From Methylovorus sp. MM2 (GTDB lineage: Bacteria > Pseudomonadota > Gammaproteobacteria > Burkholderiales > Methylophilaceae): a stretch of 64,000 nt of DNA. The stretch lies in NCBI RefSeq assembly GCF_001648895.1, contig NZ_LXUF01000011.1, positions 372,001-436,000 on the forward strand, written 5' to 3'. The translations under genes were made by a program, and so were the position numbers. This document shows, in pieces, positions 23,149 to 31,918 of the stretch (positions are counted from its first letter, which is position 1; every line of letters begins with the position of its first letter). A model generated the notes under the pieces. The model worked only from the letters and a program-made list of their open reading frames with translations, did no database searches and was not told the DNA's origin.

Positions 23149-23748
23149 TTACTTGCGCATCGCCTTCTCTGATGGCGTCATCGCTTCGATGTAAGCCGGG
23201 CGAGAGAATATACGTTCTGCGTATTTAAGTAAAGGGGCTGCCTGCTTAGGCAACTCAATACCGTAATGTCCCAAACGCCACAACAACGGCGCTATCGCGA
23301 CATCCAGCATAGAAAATTCATCACCTAAAATATATTCTTGACGACTAAACAAGGGCACGATTTGTGTCAGATTATCACGAATAGCCACACGCGCTTTGTC
23401 AGCCGCTTTTTGATTGCCAGACTCGATATCAGGAATATGCGCGAAAAGCTCTTGCTCAAAATTATGCAAGAACAAGCGCGCACGGGCACGCATCACAGGA
23501 TCAGCTGGCATCAATTGTGGATGAGGAAAACGCTCATCTATATACTCATTGATGATGTTTGCTTGTTGCAATACGAGGTCGCGCTCAACCAGTACAGGCA
23601 CGGTATTATGCGGATTGATGACAGCCAGATCTTCAGGCTTGTTAGCAAGGTCGACATCAATCACCTGAAAATCCATGCCTTTTTCAAACAGAACAATGCG
23701 GCAACGGTGGCTATATGGGTCAGTTGTACCCGAATATAATGTCATCAT
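23149..23748 (-). CDS. sspA: Stringent starvation protein A (GST-fold)
   Basis: SspA (199 aa), a glutathione S-transferase-fold protein that binds RNA polymerase and helps starvation and acid survival in E. coli. A thioredoxin-like N-terminal half with TTDPYSHRCRIVLFEKGMDF and NPHNTVPVLVERDLVL precedes an all-helical C-terminal half. Two ATG codons are adjacent; either may be used. Paired with sspB. The cytochrome bc1 genes that precede sspA in many betaproteobacteria are not here. Confidence 0.93.
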   Translation of the reverse strand: MMTLYSGTTDPYSHRCRIVLFEKGMDFQVIDVDLANKPEDLAVINPHNTVPVLVERDLVLQQANIINEYIDERFPHPQLMPADPVMRARARLFLHNFEQELFAHIPDIESGNQKAADKARVAIRDNLTQIVPLFSRQEYILGDEFSMLDVAIAPLLWRLGHYGIELPKQAAPLLKYAERIFSRPAYIEAMTPSEKAMRK

Positions 23749-23829
23749 AATCTTTTAGTTTTTCCTACTCGCTAATGCGTAACTCGCTATTTTACAACTT
23801 TCGAAACAAAACTTAAACCTTAAAACGTT

Positions 23830-24579
23830 TTATACCGGATTATCTATATCAATAAATTGATGATTTAGCTTGAATTTAACCGCCAGATGCTCTCCCAAGG
23901 CTTTGGCACCGTATCGCTCTGTTGCATGATGTCCTGCTGCCATATAGGCAATACCTGACTCGCGGGCGATATGCACGGTTTTTTCTGAAATCTCGCCACT
24001 GATATAAAGATCGACACCTAAATCTATCGCCTGCTCGATGTAATCCTGCGCACCACCCGTACACCATGCAATGCGCTTGATCTCTTTACCTGCCTCGCCG
24101 ATGACCAAAGGCTGCCTATGGAGCCTTTCTCCAACCAGCATGGAAAAAGCATTCAAGTCGATGGCTTGTGACAGTGCCCCATAAGAAATAATGTTTTGTT
24201 CACCGGAATAGCCGTGATGTTCGATACCAAGCAATTTTCCAAGCTGAACATTATTCCCGAGCTCAGGGTGCGCATCCAAGGGCAAATGATAGGCAAGTAG
24301 ATTGATATCGTGATCCAGCAAAAATTTAAGGCGCGCGCGCTTCATGCCAATCACACGGGCATCTTCATTACGCCAGAAATAGCCATGATGCACGATCACA
24401 GCATCGGCATTCTCGGCATGGGCGGCCTCTAGCAATGCCATACTCGCGGTGACGCCGGTCACAATCTTCAACACGTCTGACTTACCTTCCACTTGCAAGC
24501 CATTTGGGCAATAATCACGGAAGCGATCAACCTGTAGAAATTGTCCGGTATAATGAATTAAATCTTTTAATTTCATCAA
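23830..24579 (-). CDS. Nif3-like dinuclear metal-centre protein (YbgI family)
   Basis: Nif3/YbgI family protein (249 aa), predicted to form a hexameric ring with a two-metal site. The metal ligands are visible as VHHGYFW (His64-His65), the DAHPELGN segment, and HHATERYG near the C-terminus. Its cellular role is not settled; a link to metal handling or GTP cyclohydrolase-like chemistry has been suggested. It is divergent from the protease gene at 24633, with a 53-base gap. Confidence 0.9.
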   Translation of the reverse strand: MMKLKDLIHYTGQFLQVDRFRDYCPNGLQVEGKSDVLKIVTGVTASMALLEAAHAENADAVIVHHGYFWRNEDARVIGMKRARLKFLLDHDINLLAYHLPLDAHPELGNNVQLGKLLGIEHHGYSGEQNIISYGALSQAIDLNAFSMLVGERLHRQPLVIGEAGKEIKRIAWCTGGAQDYIEQAIDLGVDLYISGEISEKTVHIARESGIAYMAAGHHATERYGAKALGEHLAVKFKLNHQFIDIDNPV

Positions 24580-24632
24580 CTTTCATCCAATAATCAATAA
24601 TATTTCCCAACCTGAATCCACACAAAACTCAC

Positions 24633-25790
24633 ATGCGTAAACTTTGGCTTATTTTTGCACAGACTGTGACTGTTAGTCTTGCTGTTCTCTTTGCTGCACA
24701 GACGTTTTATCCCGGCTTGTTAGGAGGGCATGAACAAACTGTTGAAGTAAAAGAAGCGGATAGTGTACCGCAGGCAGTCAACCCGGGCTCATATAGCGTG
24801 GCAGCAAAAAAAGCCATGCCGTCGGTGGTCAATATATTCACCAGCAAAAAAGCGGCAGTGAATCCAAACCAACAGTTTATGGATGATCCGTTATTTCGCC
24901 ATTTCTTTGGTGACCAGCTGGATGATCAGCCGCAACGGGAAAATAGTCTGGGCTCAGGGGTTATCGTCAGCAATCAGGGGTTGATCATCACCAACCACCA
25001 TGTGGTAGAAGCCGCTGATGAAATTGAGGTTGCCTTAGCTGATGGGCGGACTGTACCTGCTCGTGTTGTGGGCACGGATCCGGAAACGGATCTGGCCATT
25101 TTGAAGGTGGATGTTAAGGATCTGCCTGCAATCACTTTTGCCAACCCCGAGAATGTGAAAGTGGGCGATGTAGTCTTGGCCATCGGCAATCCCTTTGGTG
25201 TTGGCCAGACGGTTACGCAAGGTATCATCAGCGCGGTGGGGCGCAGCCATTTGGGTATCAATACGTTCGAGAATTTCATACAAACGGATGCGCCAATCAA
25301 TCCAGGGAATTCTGGTGGCGCACTGATCGACACCGAGGGCAATCTGGTGGGTGTGAATAGCGCCATCTACTCCCGCAGCGGCGGCTCCATGGGTATCGGT
25401 TTTGCGATTCCCGTAAGCTTGGCAAAGCAGGTCATGGAGCAGATTGTGCGGCAAGGTAGCGTTACACGCGGCTGGATCGGGATCGAGGCACAAGACATTA
25501 GCCCCGAACTGGCAGAGTCATTCAAATTAAAACATGCACAAGGCTCCCTCATCGCCGGTGTGTTGCGTGGTAGCCCTGCTGAGCGCGCCGGATTAAAACC
25601 GGGAGACATCCTGCTGGCGATTGATGGCAAAGAGGTAGCTGATAGCTCCAGCATGTTGAACCTGATCGCGGTTTTGAAACCAAATCAGCAAGCGGTACTC
25701 AAGATTGCCCGTGCTGAAAAAGAGATGGATGTTCCTATCACGATAGGCAAGCGCCCTAGACCCCAGCCTCAAGCCTCGAACAGAGAGTAA
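24633..25790 (+). CDS. Membrane-anchored DegS/DegQ-type serine protease with one PDZ domain
   Basis: Trypsin-like periplasmic protease (385 aa). One N-terminal hydrophobic segment (about 5-25) anchors or exports it. The catalytic triad can be read as His123 in TNHHVVEA, Asp153 in DPETDLAI and Ser227 in GNSGGAL. A single PDZ domain (about 270-370) follows, with GSPAERAGLKPGD. One PDZ and a membrane anchor resemble DegS/AlgW, regulatory proteases of the sigma-E pathway. No rse genes are near, so the exact subtype is open. Confidence 0.9.
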   Translation: MRKLWLIFAQTVTVSLAVLFAAQTFYPGLLGGHEQTVEVKEADSVPQAVNPGSYSVAAKKAMPSVVNIFTSKKAAVNPNQQFMDDPLFRHFFGDQLDDQPQRENSLGSGVIVSNQGLIITNHHVVEAADEIEVALADGRTVPARVVGTDPETDLAILKVDVKDLPAITFANPENVKVGDVVLAIGNPFGVGQTVTQGIISAVGRSHLGINTFENFIQTDAPINPGNSGGALIDTEGNLVGVNSAIYSRSGGSMGIGFAIPVSLAKQVMEQIVRQGSVTRGWIGIEAQDISPELAESFKLKHAQGSLIAGVLRGSPAERAGLKPGDILLAIDGKEVADSSSMLNLIAVLKPNQQAVLKIARAEKEMDVPITIGKRPRPQPQASNRE

Positions 25791-25819
25791 GCACACTCAA
25801 TCTTTCAATACAATCAATT

Positions 25820-26554
25820 TTAAGGTTGAATTCGCTCTTCTACACGCGGTGAGATAAAGCGGGCTGTGAATATCCCCGCCTCATATAGCAGCCATAAAGG
25901 GACGGCGAGCATGAATTGGGAAATGATATCCGGTGGTGTGAATATCGCACCGACGACAAAAGCGCCGACGATGACGTACCCGCGAATCTCTTTTAGCGTT
26001 TTTATGTTCACCATACCGAAATGCACTAGCAATACGACCGCCACTGGCACCTCAAATGCAAACCCGAATGCCATGAACAATGTGCTGACGAAATCCAAGT
26101 AACTACCAATATCGGTCATCACCGAGACGCCTGCTGGCGCACTGCCAGCCAAAAAACCGAATATCACGGGAAAGACCGCGTAATAGGCGAAAGCCATCCC
26201 AAGAAAGAAAAGCAAGGTGCTGGCAAAAACCAGCGGCGCCATGAATCGACGCTCATGCGCGTATAAGCCAGGGGCGATAAACGACCACGCCTGATAAAGC
26301 GTATGCGGCAATGAGATCACAAATGCCGCTAGCATGGCGACCTTCATCGGCACAAAGAATGGCGTTGTGACTGCCGTAGCAATCATATGCCCTCCCTCAG
26401 GTAGCTTACTTAAGAGTGGTTGCGCCAATAATGTGTAGAGATGATTGGCAAAAGGGAAAAGTACGATAAACACGACAACGAGGCCGATAATGGCACGCAG
26501 CAACCGCATACGCAGTTCAATCAGGTGCGAAATGAAAGTATCAGAATTGCTCAT
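25820..26554 (-). CDS. tatC: Sec-independent protein translocase TatC
   Basis: TatC (244 aa), the six-span core receptor that recognises twin-arginine signal peptides. The N-terminal SHLIELRMRLLRAI segment and the FAFEVPVAVVLLVHFG region are conserved. Its ATG overlaps the tatB stop by four bases. Last gene of the HIT-tatABC end of the his cluster. Confidence 0.96.
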   Translation of the reverse strand: MSNSDTFISHLIELRMRLLRAIIGLVVVFIVLFPFANHLYTLLAQPLLSKLPEGGHMIATAVTTPFFVPMKVAMLAAFVISLPHTLYQAWSFIAPGLYAHERRFMAPLVFASTLLFFLGMAFAYYAVFPVIFGFLAGSAPAGVSVMTDIGSYLDFVSTLFMAFGFAFEVPVAVVLLVHFGMVNIKTLKEIRGYVIVGAFVVGAIFTPPDIISQFMLAVPLWLLYEAGIFTARFISPRVEERIQP

Positions 26555-26913
26555 TTAGGAGAGGAGTCGCCATTTGGCTCTGACGAAGTAAGATCTTCAT
26601 TCGTGGCTTTAGCAGGCGCAGGGCTACTGATGGTCTGCTCTATCTCTTTGACCTCGCCTATGACAGCGGACGTTGATTTACTGATACCGGAATGAATCGT
26701 TTGCGCATTTTCTTTGATATCCTGCCTTAGCTGATTCAATTCCGCTACACGCAGCTCGCGATCGATATCCGCTTTGACCGTTGAAACGTATCGCTGAAGA
26801 CGCCCAACTAGCAAGCCTACTGTACGAGCAACTTTGGGCAATTTTTCCGGGCCGATGACGACTAGCGCAACCACCGCGATAACGACTAACTCGGAAAATG
26901 CGATATCGAACAC
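26551..26913 (-). CDS. tatB: Sec-independent protein translocase TatB
   Basis: TatB (120 aa), which with TatC forms the signal-peptide receptor. It starts MFDIAFSELVVIAVVALVVIGPEKLPKVA (hydrophobic helix, then the GPEKLPK hinge), followed by a long amphipathic helix and a disordered proline/serine C-terminus. Lies 6 bases after tatA and overlaps tatC. Confidence 0.95.
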   Translation of the reverse strand: MFDIAFSELVVIAVVALVVIGPEKLPKVARTVGLLVGRLQRYVSTVKADIDRELRVAELNQLRQDIKENAQTIHSGISKSTSAVIGEVKEIEQTISSPAPAKATNEDLTSSEPNGDSSPK

Positions 26914-26919
26914 GATAGA

Positions 26920-27135
26920 TTACTGCTTGGTTTTTTGCGTGACTTCACCTTCAACCGTAGTGCTGGAAGATACATCATCCAACTTTGAGGTTTTACTATC
27001 CTCTTTTACGGCATCTTTGAAGCTTTTGACTGCTCCACCTACATCGCTGCCGATGTTACGTAGTTTTTTAGTGCCGAATATCAACACCACAACTAACAAT
27101 ACGATCAACCAATGCCAGATACTAAATGAACCCAT
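26920..27135 (-). CDS. tatA: Sec-independent protein translocase TatA
   Basis: TatA (71 aa), the pore-forming subunit of the twin-arginine pathway. It starts [21 protein letters not shown] with the [14 protein letters not shown] hinge and amphipathic helix, then a polar tail. Lies 25 bases downstream of the HIT gene. Confidence 0.95.
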   Translation of the reverse strand: MGSFSIWHWLIVLLVVVLIFGTKKLRNIGSDVGGAVKSFKDAVKEDSKTSKLDDVSSSTTVEGEVTQKTKQ

Positions 27136-27160
27136 GTCTGCTCTCCTTACGTTTTATGCA

Positions 27161-27499
27161 CTAAGTCTTTGGCAACGTATCACCGCCGCCAAATGCGTGT
27201 ACATGGATGTGAAAAACTTCCTGCCCACCTTCAACACCAGTATTGATCATGCTGCGAAAACCTTTCAAGCCCTGCTCCTTCGCCAGCTTTGGGGCTAGCA
27301 ATAGCATCTTGCCCAATAATGCTTGATGCCGAGGCTCACAGCTCGCCAGACTTTCGATATGCTCTTTAGGGATTACCAAAAAGTGTACAGGAGCCAATGG
27401 GTGAATATCATTAAAGGCAATGACTTCATCATCTTCATAGATCTTCTTGGATGGAATATCACCCTTGATGATCTTACAAAAAATGCAATCTGCACTCAT
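27161..27499 (-). CDS. HIT family nucleotide-binding hydrolase (HinT-like)
   Basis: Histidine-triad protein (112 aa), similar to HinT purine nucleoside phosphoramidases. The triad HIHVH is at residues 97-101, and the N-terminal CIFCKIIKGDIPSKKIYEDD is typical. It is two bases downstream of hisE and 25 bases upstream of tatA. This hisE-HIT-tat order is common in betaproteobacteria. The natural substrate is unknown. Confidence 0.92.
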   Translation of the reverse strand: MSADCIFCKIIKGDIPSKKIYEDDEVIAFNDIHPLAPVHFLVIPKEHIESLASCEPRHQALLGKMLLLAPKLAKEQGLKGFRSMINTGVEGGQEVFHIHVHAFGGGDTLPKT

Positions 27500-27501
27500 C
27501 G

Positions 27502-27819
27502 TTAATCCTTACGTTGTGCTTTTTCAACTAATCCGGATAAACCTTCACGTCTGGCTAGCTCATCCAGCACATCTTGTGGATGCAAGCCGGCATTAGCCAA
27601 CATAATCAGGCTATGGAACCAAAGATCTGCTGTCTCGTAGATGATCTTCTCAGCATCACCGTCTTTAGCAGCAATAATGGTTTCAGCGGCTTCTTCACCG
27701 ATTTTTTTTAGAATGCTATCAACACCCTTGGCATATAGCTTTGCGACATAAGATGATTGTGGGTCGGCACTCTTACGCTCTTCGAGTAAATCGGCCAAAC
27801 GATTAAGCACATCACTCAT
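27502..27819 (-). CDS. hisE: Phosphoribosyl-ATP pyrophosphatase
   Basis: HisE (105 aa), which hydrolyses phosphoribosyl-ATP to phosphoribosyl-AMP, step two of histidine synthesis. The start at 27819 ([16 protein letters not shown]) is chosen over an upstream ATG within hisI. The metal-binding [15 protein letters not shown] segment is present. Overlaps hisI by eight bases. HisE and HisI are separate here, not fused as in enterobacteria. Confidence 0.95.
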   Translation of the reverse strand: MSDVLNRLADLLEERKSADPQSSYVAKLYAKGVDSILKKIGEEAAETIIAAKDGDAEKIIYETADLWFHSLIMLANAGLHPQDVLDELARREGLSGLVEKAQRKD

Positions 27820-28198
27820 GATAGATTTCCTTGGGGTCTTTGATGACGGGTTGATCAATCACCCATGCCTCATTTTCAAGCTTCTGGAAGAAGCAATCAT
27901 GACGACCAGTATGACATGCAATACCGCCAACTTGTTCTACCGTAAGCAATACGACATCCTCATCGCAATCCAGACGAATCTCGTGCACCTTTTGAACATG
28001 ACCTGACTCTTCACCTTTGTGCCAGAGTTTATTACGCGAGCGCGACCAATAAACAGCCTCTCCGGTATCAACCGTTAGCTTTAAGGCATCACGATTCATC
28101 CACGCGAACATTAGTACCTCATTGGTACCGAACTCCTGCGCGATCACGGGCACCAGACCATCGGCAGTCCAGCTTACCTTATCTAGCCAGTCGCTCAT
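27812..28198 (-). CDS. hisI: Phosphoribosyl-AMP cyclohydrolase
   Basis: HisI (128 aa), which opens the adenine ring of phosphoribosyl-AMP. The motifs [29 protein letters not shown] and the zinc-binding [10 protein letters not shown] near the C-terminus are visible. It overlaps hisF by four bases and hisE by eight, so the genes are translationally coupled. Confidence 0.96.
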   Translation of the reverse strand: MSDWLDKVSWTADGLVPVIAQEFGTNEVLMFAWMNRDALKLTVDTGEAVYWSRSRNKLWHKGEESGHVQKVHEIRLDCDEDVVLLTVEQVGGIACHTGRHDCFFQKLENEAWVIDQPVIKDPKEIYHE

Positions 28199-28953
28199 AA
28201 TCGCACCTCAATACCATGTTGTTGCATGTATTCTTTGGCTTCACGCACGGTGAATTCGCCATAGTGAAAGATGCTTGCGGCAAGCACAGCATCAGCACCG
28301 CCCTCTTGTACGCCTTCGACCAGATGCATCAAGTTACCAACACCGCCTGAGGCAATGATCGGCACATCGACCGCATCGCTGATCGCACGATTCAACGGAA
28401 GATTAAAACCGATCTTCGTGCCATCGCGATCCATACTCGTAACTAGTAGCTCACCTGCCCCTAAAGCAACCATCTTCTTTGCCCACTCGACAGCATCTAA
28501 GCCTGTTGCCTTGCGCCCGCCATGGGTAAAGACTTCCCAATGGTCATCGACCTGTTTGGCATCGATAGCAACTACGATGCATTGAGACCCGAAACGACCA
28601 GAGGCATCTGCCACCAATTGCGGGTTAAGCACGGCTGAGGTATTGATGCTGACTTTGTCAGCCCCAGCATTCAACAAGCGACGCACATCGTCAACTTCGC
28701 GCACACCGCCGCCAACAGTCAACGGAATAAATACCTGAGAAGCAACACGCTCGATAATATTCAGGATAAGACCACGGTTATCAGAACTCGCCGTGATATC
28801 AAGAAAAGTAAGTTCATCTGCACCCTGCTCATCGTAGCGACGAGCAATCTCAACTGGGTCACCGGCATCCCGTAGCTCAAGGAAATTGACACCCTTGACC
28901 ACACGGCCATCAGTCACATCCAAGCAGGGAATGATGCGTTTAGCGAGGGGCAT
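28195..28953 (-). CDS. hisF: Imidazole glycerol phosphate synthase, cyclase subunit
   Basis: HisF (252 aa), the (beta/alpha)8-barrel cyclase that uses ammonia from HisH to make imidazole glycerol phosphate and AICAR. Catalytic Asp12 in [15 protein letters not shown] and the second aspartate in VVAIDAKQ are present. Its ATG overlaps the hisA stop by one base. Confidence 0.97.
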   Translation of the reverse strand: MPLAKRIIPCLDVTDGRVVKGVNFLELRDAGDPVEIARRYDEQGADELTFLDITASSDNRGLILNIIERVASQVFIPLTVGGGVREVDDVRRLLNAGADKVSINTSAVLNPQLVADASGRFGSQCIVVAIDAKQVDDHWEVFTHGGRKATGLDAVEWAKKMVALGAGELLVTSMDRDGTKIGFNLPLNRAISDAVDVPIIASGGVGNLMHLVEGVQEGGADAVLAASIFHYGEFTVREAKEYMQQHGIEVRL

Positions 28954-29693
28954 CAGCCATTCAACTCATCTGCCAGCTTTTGCGCTGCGGCAAAATCAAG
29001 TGTGCCTTCGTAGATGGCACGGCCAGTGATTGCGCCCATGATACCTTCGTCTTCAACCGCACACAGATTGCGCACATCATCAAGATTAGTGATGCCGCCA
29101 CTGGCGATCACAGGAATCTTCAACGCCTGCGCCAAAGCCACTGTGGCCTCAATATTCACGCCACTCAGCATGCCATCACGGCCGATATCCGTATAGACCA
29201 CAGCCTCCACACCGTAATCTTCAAACTTCTTGGCAAGGTCGATCACATCATGACCTGTCAACTTTGACCAACCGTCAACGGCGACCTTACCGTCTTTCGC
29301 ATCCAAACCGACAATGATCTGACCGGGGAAGGCGTAACATGCTTCGTGCAGAAACCCTGGATTCTTGACCGCAGCAGTGCCGATAATCACATAATCGATG
29401 CCATTATCGAGGTAGCGCTCTATGGTCTCAAGATCGCGGATACCGCCACCCAACTGGATAGGTATCTCACCACCGACAGCTTCTACAATCGCTTTGATCG
29501 CAGCCTCATTAACCGGCTTACCGGCAAAAGCACCGTTCAGGTCAACCAAGTGCAGACGTTTACCGCCCTGATCCACCCAATGACGGGCCATGGCCCCCGG
29601 ATCTTCGGAGAAGACCGTAGCATCTTCCATCAGACCTTGTTTTAAACGAACACAGTGACCGTCTTTAAGGTCGATAGCAGGAATAATCAGCAT
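28953..29693 (-). CDS. hisA: ProFAR isomerase
   Basis: HisA (246 aa), which isomerises the aminoaldose ProFAR to the aminoketose PRFAR. It is a half-barrel duplication like HisF. Catalytic Asp8 in [14 protein letters not shown] and the second aspartate in [15 protein letters not shown] are seen. Lies 19 bases after hisH. Confidence 0.97.
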   Translation of the reverse strand: MLIIPAIDLKDGHCVRLKQGLMEDATVFSEDPGAMARHWVDQGGKRLHLVDLNGAFAGKPVNEAAIKAIVEAVGGEIPIQLGGGIRDLETIERYLDNGIDYVIIGTAAVKNPGFLHEACYAFPGQIIVGLDAKDGKVAVDGWSKLTGHDVIDLAKKFEDYGVEAVVYTDIGRDGMLSGVNIEATVALAQALKIPVIASGGITNLDDVRNLCAVEDEGIMGAITGRAIYEGTLDFAAAQKLADELNG

Positions 29694-29712
29694 AATATTT
29701 TATAAAGAATAA

Positions 29713-30357
29713 TTAAGGACGACCGTCCCACTGGACGAAATTGGATAAAAGTTGCAAGCCAGCATGCTGGCTTTTTTCCGGGTGAAATTGTACAGCGAAT
29801 ATATTATCGCGCGCGACGCAACTAGTGAAGCGTTCAGGATATTCACTGACCGCTGAAATCAAAGTGCCGTCTTGCGGGGCAACATAATAACTGTGCACGT
29901 AATAGAACCTGGCACCATCTTCAATGCCACGCCAAAGTGGGTGTGCTTTCGTTTGGTAAACTTGGTTCCAGCCCATGTGGGGCACCTTAAGTTTACGCCC
30001 ACCGCTATCGTGCATATCCTGTGCTGCAAAACGCTTGACGTTACCATCAAGTATGCCTAAACCAGCTGCATTACCTTCTTCGCTATGCTCGAAAAGCAAC
30101 TGTAAGCCGATACATATGCCCAAGAAAGGTTTATTGGCAGCAGCAGACTTAACAGCATCTCGTAAGCCACGCGCATCCAATTCCCTGACACAATCAGGCA
30201 TCGCGCCTTGCCCAGGAAAAACGACACGGCCAGCAGCAGCGATCTCTTGCGGATCGCTGGTCACCAGCACATGTTTATCAGGAGCCACATGCTCCAAGGC
30301 TTTCGACACAGAGCGTAGGTTGCCCATGCCATAATCAACTACTGCAATATCAATCAT
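29713..30357 (-). CDS. hisH: Imidazole glycerol phosphate synthase, glutamine amidotransferase subunit
   Basis: HisH (214 aa), the glutaminase partner of HisF. The start at 30357 (MIDIAVVDYGMGNLRSV) is the conserved one; a longer frame reads back into hisB. The nucleophile cysteine is in FLGICIGLQLLFEHSEE and the catalytic His-Glu in FHPEKSQ near the C-terminus. Confidence 0.96.
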   Translation of the reverse strand: MIDIAVVDYGMGNLRSVSKALEHVAPDKHVLVTSDPQEIAAAGRVVFPGQGAMPDCVRELDARGLRDAVKSAAANKPFLGICIGLQLLFEHSEEGNAAGLGILDGNVKRFAAQDMHDSGGRKLKVPHMGWNQVYQTKAHPLWRGIEDGARFYYVHSYYVAPQDGTLISAVSEYPERFTSCVARDNIFAVQFHPEKSQHAGLQLLSNFVQWDGRP

Positions 30358-30382
30358 TTTGTTTTTGTTTGCTACAAAGTGA

Positions 30383-30970
30383 CTATAAAGAACCTTTAGT
30401 AGATGGCATGATACCTGCCATACGAGCATCAGCCTCTAATGCCATGCGCAATGCACGGCCGAATGCCTTGAAAACAGTTTCAGCTTGATGGTGTGCATTC
30501 ACACCCTTTAAATTATCAATATGCAGGGTGACCAAGGCATGGTTCGCAAAACCTTGAAAGAACTCATGTACCAAGTCTACATCGAACTCGCCGATCTGCG
30601 CACGTGTAAACTTCACATTGAATTCAAGCCCCGGACGTCCGGATATATCCAGCACGACGCGTGACAAAGCCTCGTCTAGCGGCACATAAGCGTGCCCATA
30701 ACGACGAATCCCTTTTTTATCGCCGATCGCCTTGGCAAAAGCCTGGCCTAAGGTGATCCCGATATCTTCAACTGTGTGATGCGCATCAATGTGTAAATCG
30801 CCTTTAGCTTCAACACTGATATCCATCATCCCATGGCGGGCGATCTGATCCAGCATGTGGTCAAGGAAACCCAGACCTGTTGAAAATTTGGATACACCAG
30901 TACCATCAAGATTAATGCTCACACTAATCTGTGTCTCTAATGTATTACGATTAACTTCTGCGATACGCAT
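30383..30970 (-). CDS. hisB: Imidazoleglycerol-phosphate dehydratase
   Basis: HisB (195 aa), the manganese-dependent dehydratase of step seven. It is the monofunctional form, without the N-terminal phosphatase found in enterobacteria, so histidinol-phosphatase must be encoded elsewhere. The [11 protein letters not shown] and [17 protein letters not shown] metal motifs are clear. First gene after the hps terminator. I saw no obvious promoter in the 44 bases between them. Confidence 0.97.
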   Translation of the reverse strand: MRIAEVNRNTLETQISVSINLDGTGVSKFSTGLGFLDHMLDQIARHGMMDISVEAKGDLHIDAHHTVEDIGITLGQAFAKAIGDKKGIRRYGHAYVPLDEALSRVVLDISGRPGLEFNVKFTRAQIGEFDVDLVHEFFQGFANHALVTLHIDNLKGVNAHHQAETVFKAFGRALRMALEADARMAGIMPSTKGSL

Positions 30971-31002
30971 TTCTATATTGCCTCTAAATACAAATTCACG
31001 CT

Positions 31003-31052
31003 TAAAAATTAAAACCGCTGCAAAACCCCGACTTTAGTCTGTTTTGCAGCGG
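31003..31052 (-). terminator. Terminator of the hexulose phosphate synthase gene
   Basis: A perfect twelve-base stem CCGCTGCAAAAC (31015-31026) / GTTTTGCAGCGG (31041-31052) has a 14-base loop that can pair further. On the minus strand it is followed by TTTTAATTTTTAA. This is a strong rho-independent terminator immediately after hps and before hisB. Confidence 0.8.
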
Positions 31053-31078
31053 CCTTATTTTACGGCTATATCGAGTGT

Positions 31079-31762
31079 TTAGCTAAAAAGCTTTTTCACC
31101 CAACCGAACAGACCACCGCAGCTACCGCCTTTAGCGATTGAGCTGATTTCTGCAGCAGCAGCAGCAGGATCAGCAGCACCGTAGATAGCAGCACCAGCAA
31201 CAACGATTGTTGCACCAGCATCAACTACTTGTTTCACTGTAGCAGCTTTAACGCCACCAGCAACAGAGATCTTCAAGCCAGTGTTCAGGCCCGCAACCAA
31301 AGCCAAATCAGTGAAAGGTGTTTGACCAGCAGCTTGCTGGTCAAGACCAGTGTGCACACCAATGATGTGCGCGCCAACAGCAGCTACAGCTTTAACAACT
31401 TCAGCTTTGTTAGGTACGTTGATCAAGTCAACTTGTGCTTCTTTACCGTACTTGTTAGCAACATCAACTACACCTTTGATAGTGCCGATGTCAGAGATAC
31501 CAAGTACTGTCACGATGTCAGCACCAGCCTTGAAGAATGGCTCAGCTTCGTAGTAACCAGCATCTGCTGTCTTCAAGTCAACAAGGATCTTGTTGTTTGG
31601 GAATTTTGCACGAAGAACCTTGAGCAATTCGATACCGTTATGCTTGATGCATGGTGTACCGATTTCAAGGATGTCTACGTGTGGAGCAACAGTAGTAGCA
31701 AGTGCTACAGTTGCGTCGAAATCTAATGAATCTAGTGCCATTTGAACTAATGGTTTTGCCAC
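31079..31762 (-). CDS. 3-hexulose-6-phosphate synthase (GTG start)
   Basis: Hexulose phosphate synthase (227 aa), which condenses formaldehyde with ribulose 5-phosphate, the entry step of the ribulose monophosphate pathway. It is an OMP decarboxylase-fold barrel with LEIGTPCIKHNG, the metal-site DLKTADAGYYEAE segment and GVHTGLDQQAAG. The GTG at 31760-31762 gives MAKPLVQMALDSLDF and follows a GGAGGAAG site; an upstream ATG would add eight poor residues. The C-terminus has an extra tail with GGSCGG and FGWVKKLFS. It sits between hisC and hisB. No hexuloisomerase gene is in the window. Confidence 0.93.
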   Translation of the reverse strand: MAKPLVQMALDSLDFDATVALATTVAPHVDILEIGTPCIKHNGIELLKVLRAKFPNNKILVDLKTADAGYYEAEPFFKAGADIVTVLGISDIGTIKGVVDVANKYGKEAQVDLINVPNKAEVVKAVAAVGAHIIGVHTGLDQQAAGQTPFTDLALVAGLNTGLKISVAGGVKAATVKQVVDAGATIVVAGAAIYGAADPAAAAAEISSIAKGGSCGGLFGWVKKLFS

Positions 31763-31918
31763 GATACTTCCTCCACTTAATAACAATATAGGTCAGGTGT
31801 CTAATGAATAACCGCACTATGATACATTTTTTCTGTATTTTAAGGGAAGTTATCCGTTCAATCGCAAGATTTTCTTACTATTTTCATCAAAATTTCACGA
31901 TGATGTGTTTCATTACAG
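31763..31918 (-). promoter_or_regulatory. Upstream region of hps
   Basis: This 156-base AT-rich gap separates hisC from hps, in a cluster where most his junctions overlap. It presumably holds the hps promoter. I could not pick a clear -35/-10 pair: TATCAT at about 31820-31825 on the minus strand is the best -10-like box but lacks a good -35. A GGAGGAAG ribosome binding site is just before the GTG. Confidence 0.45.

Noticed and set aside
23338-23739. A 133-codon plus-strand frame opposite sspA
   Set aside because: It is the reverse of a clear sspA gene and has no features of its own.
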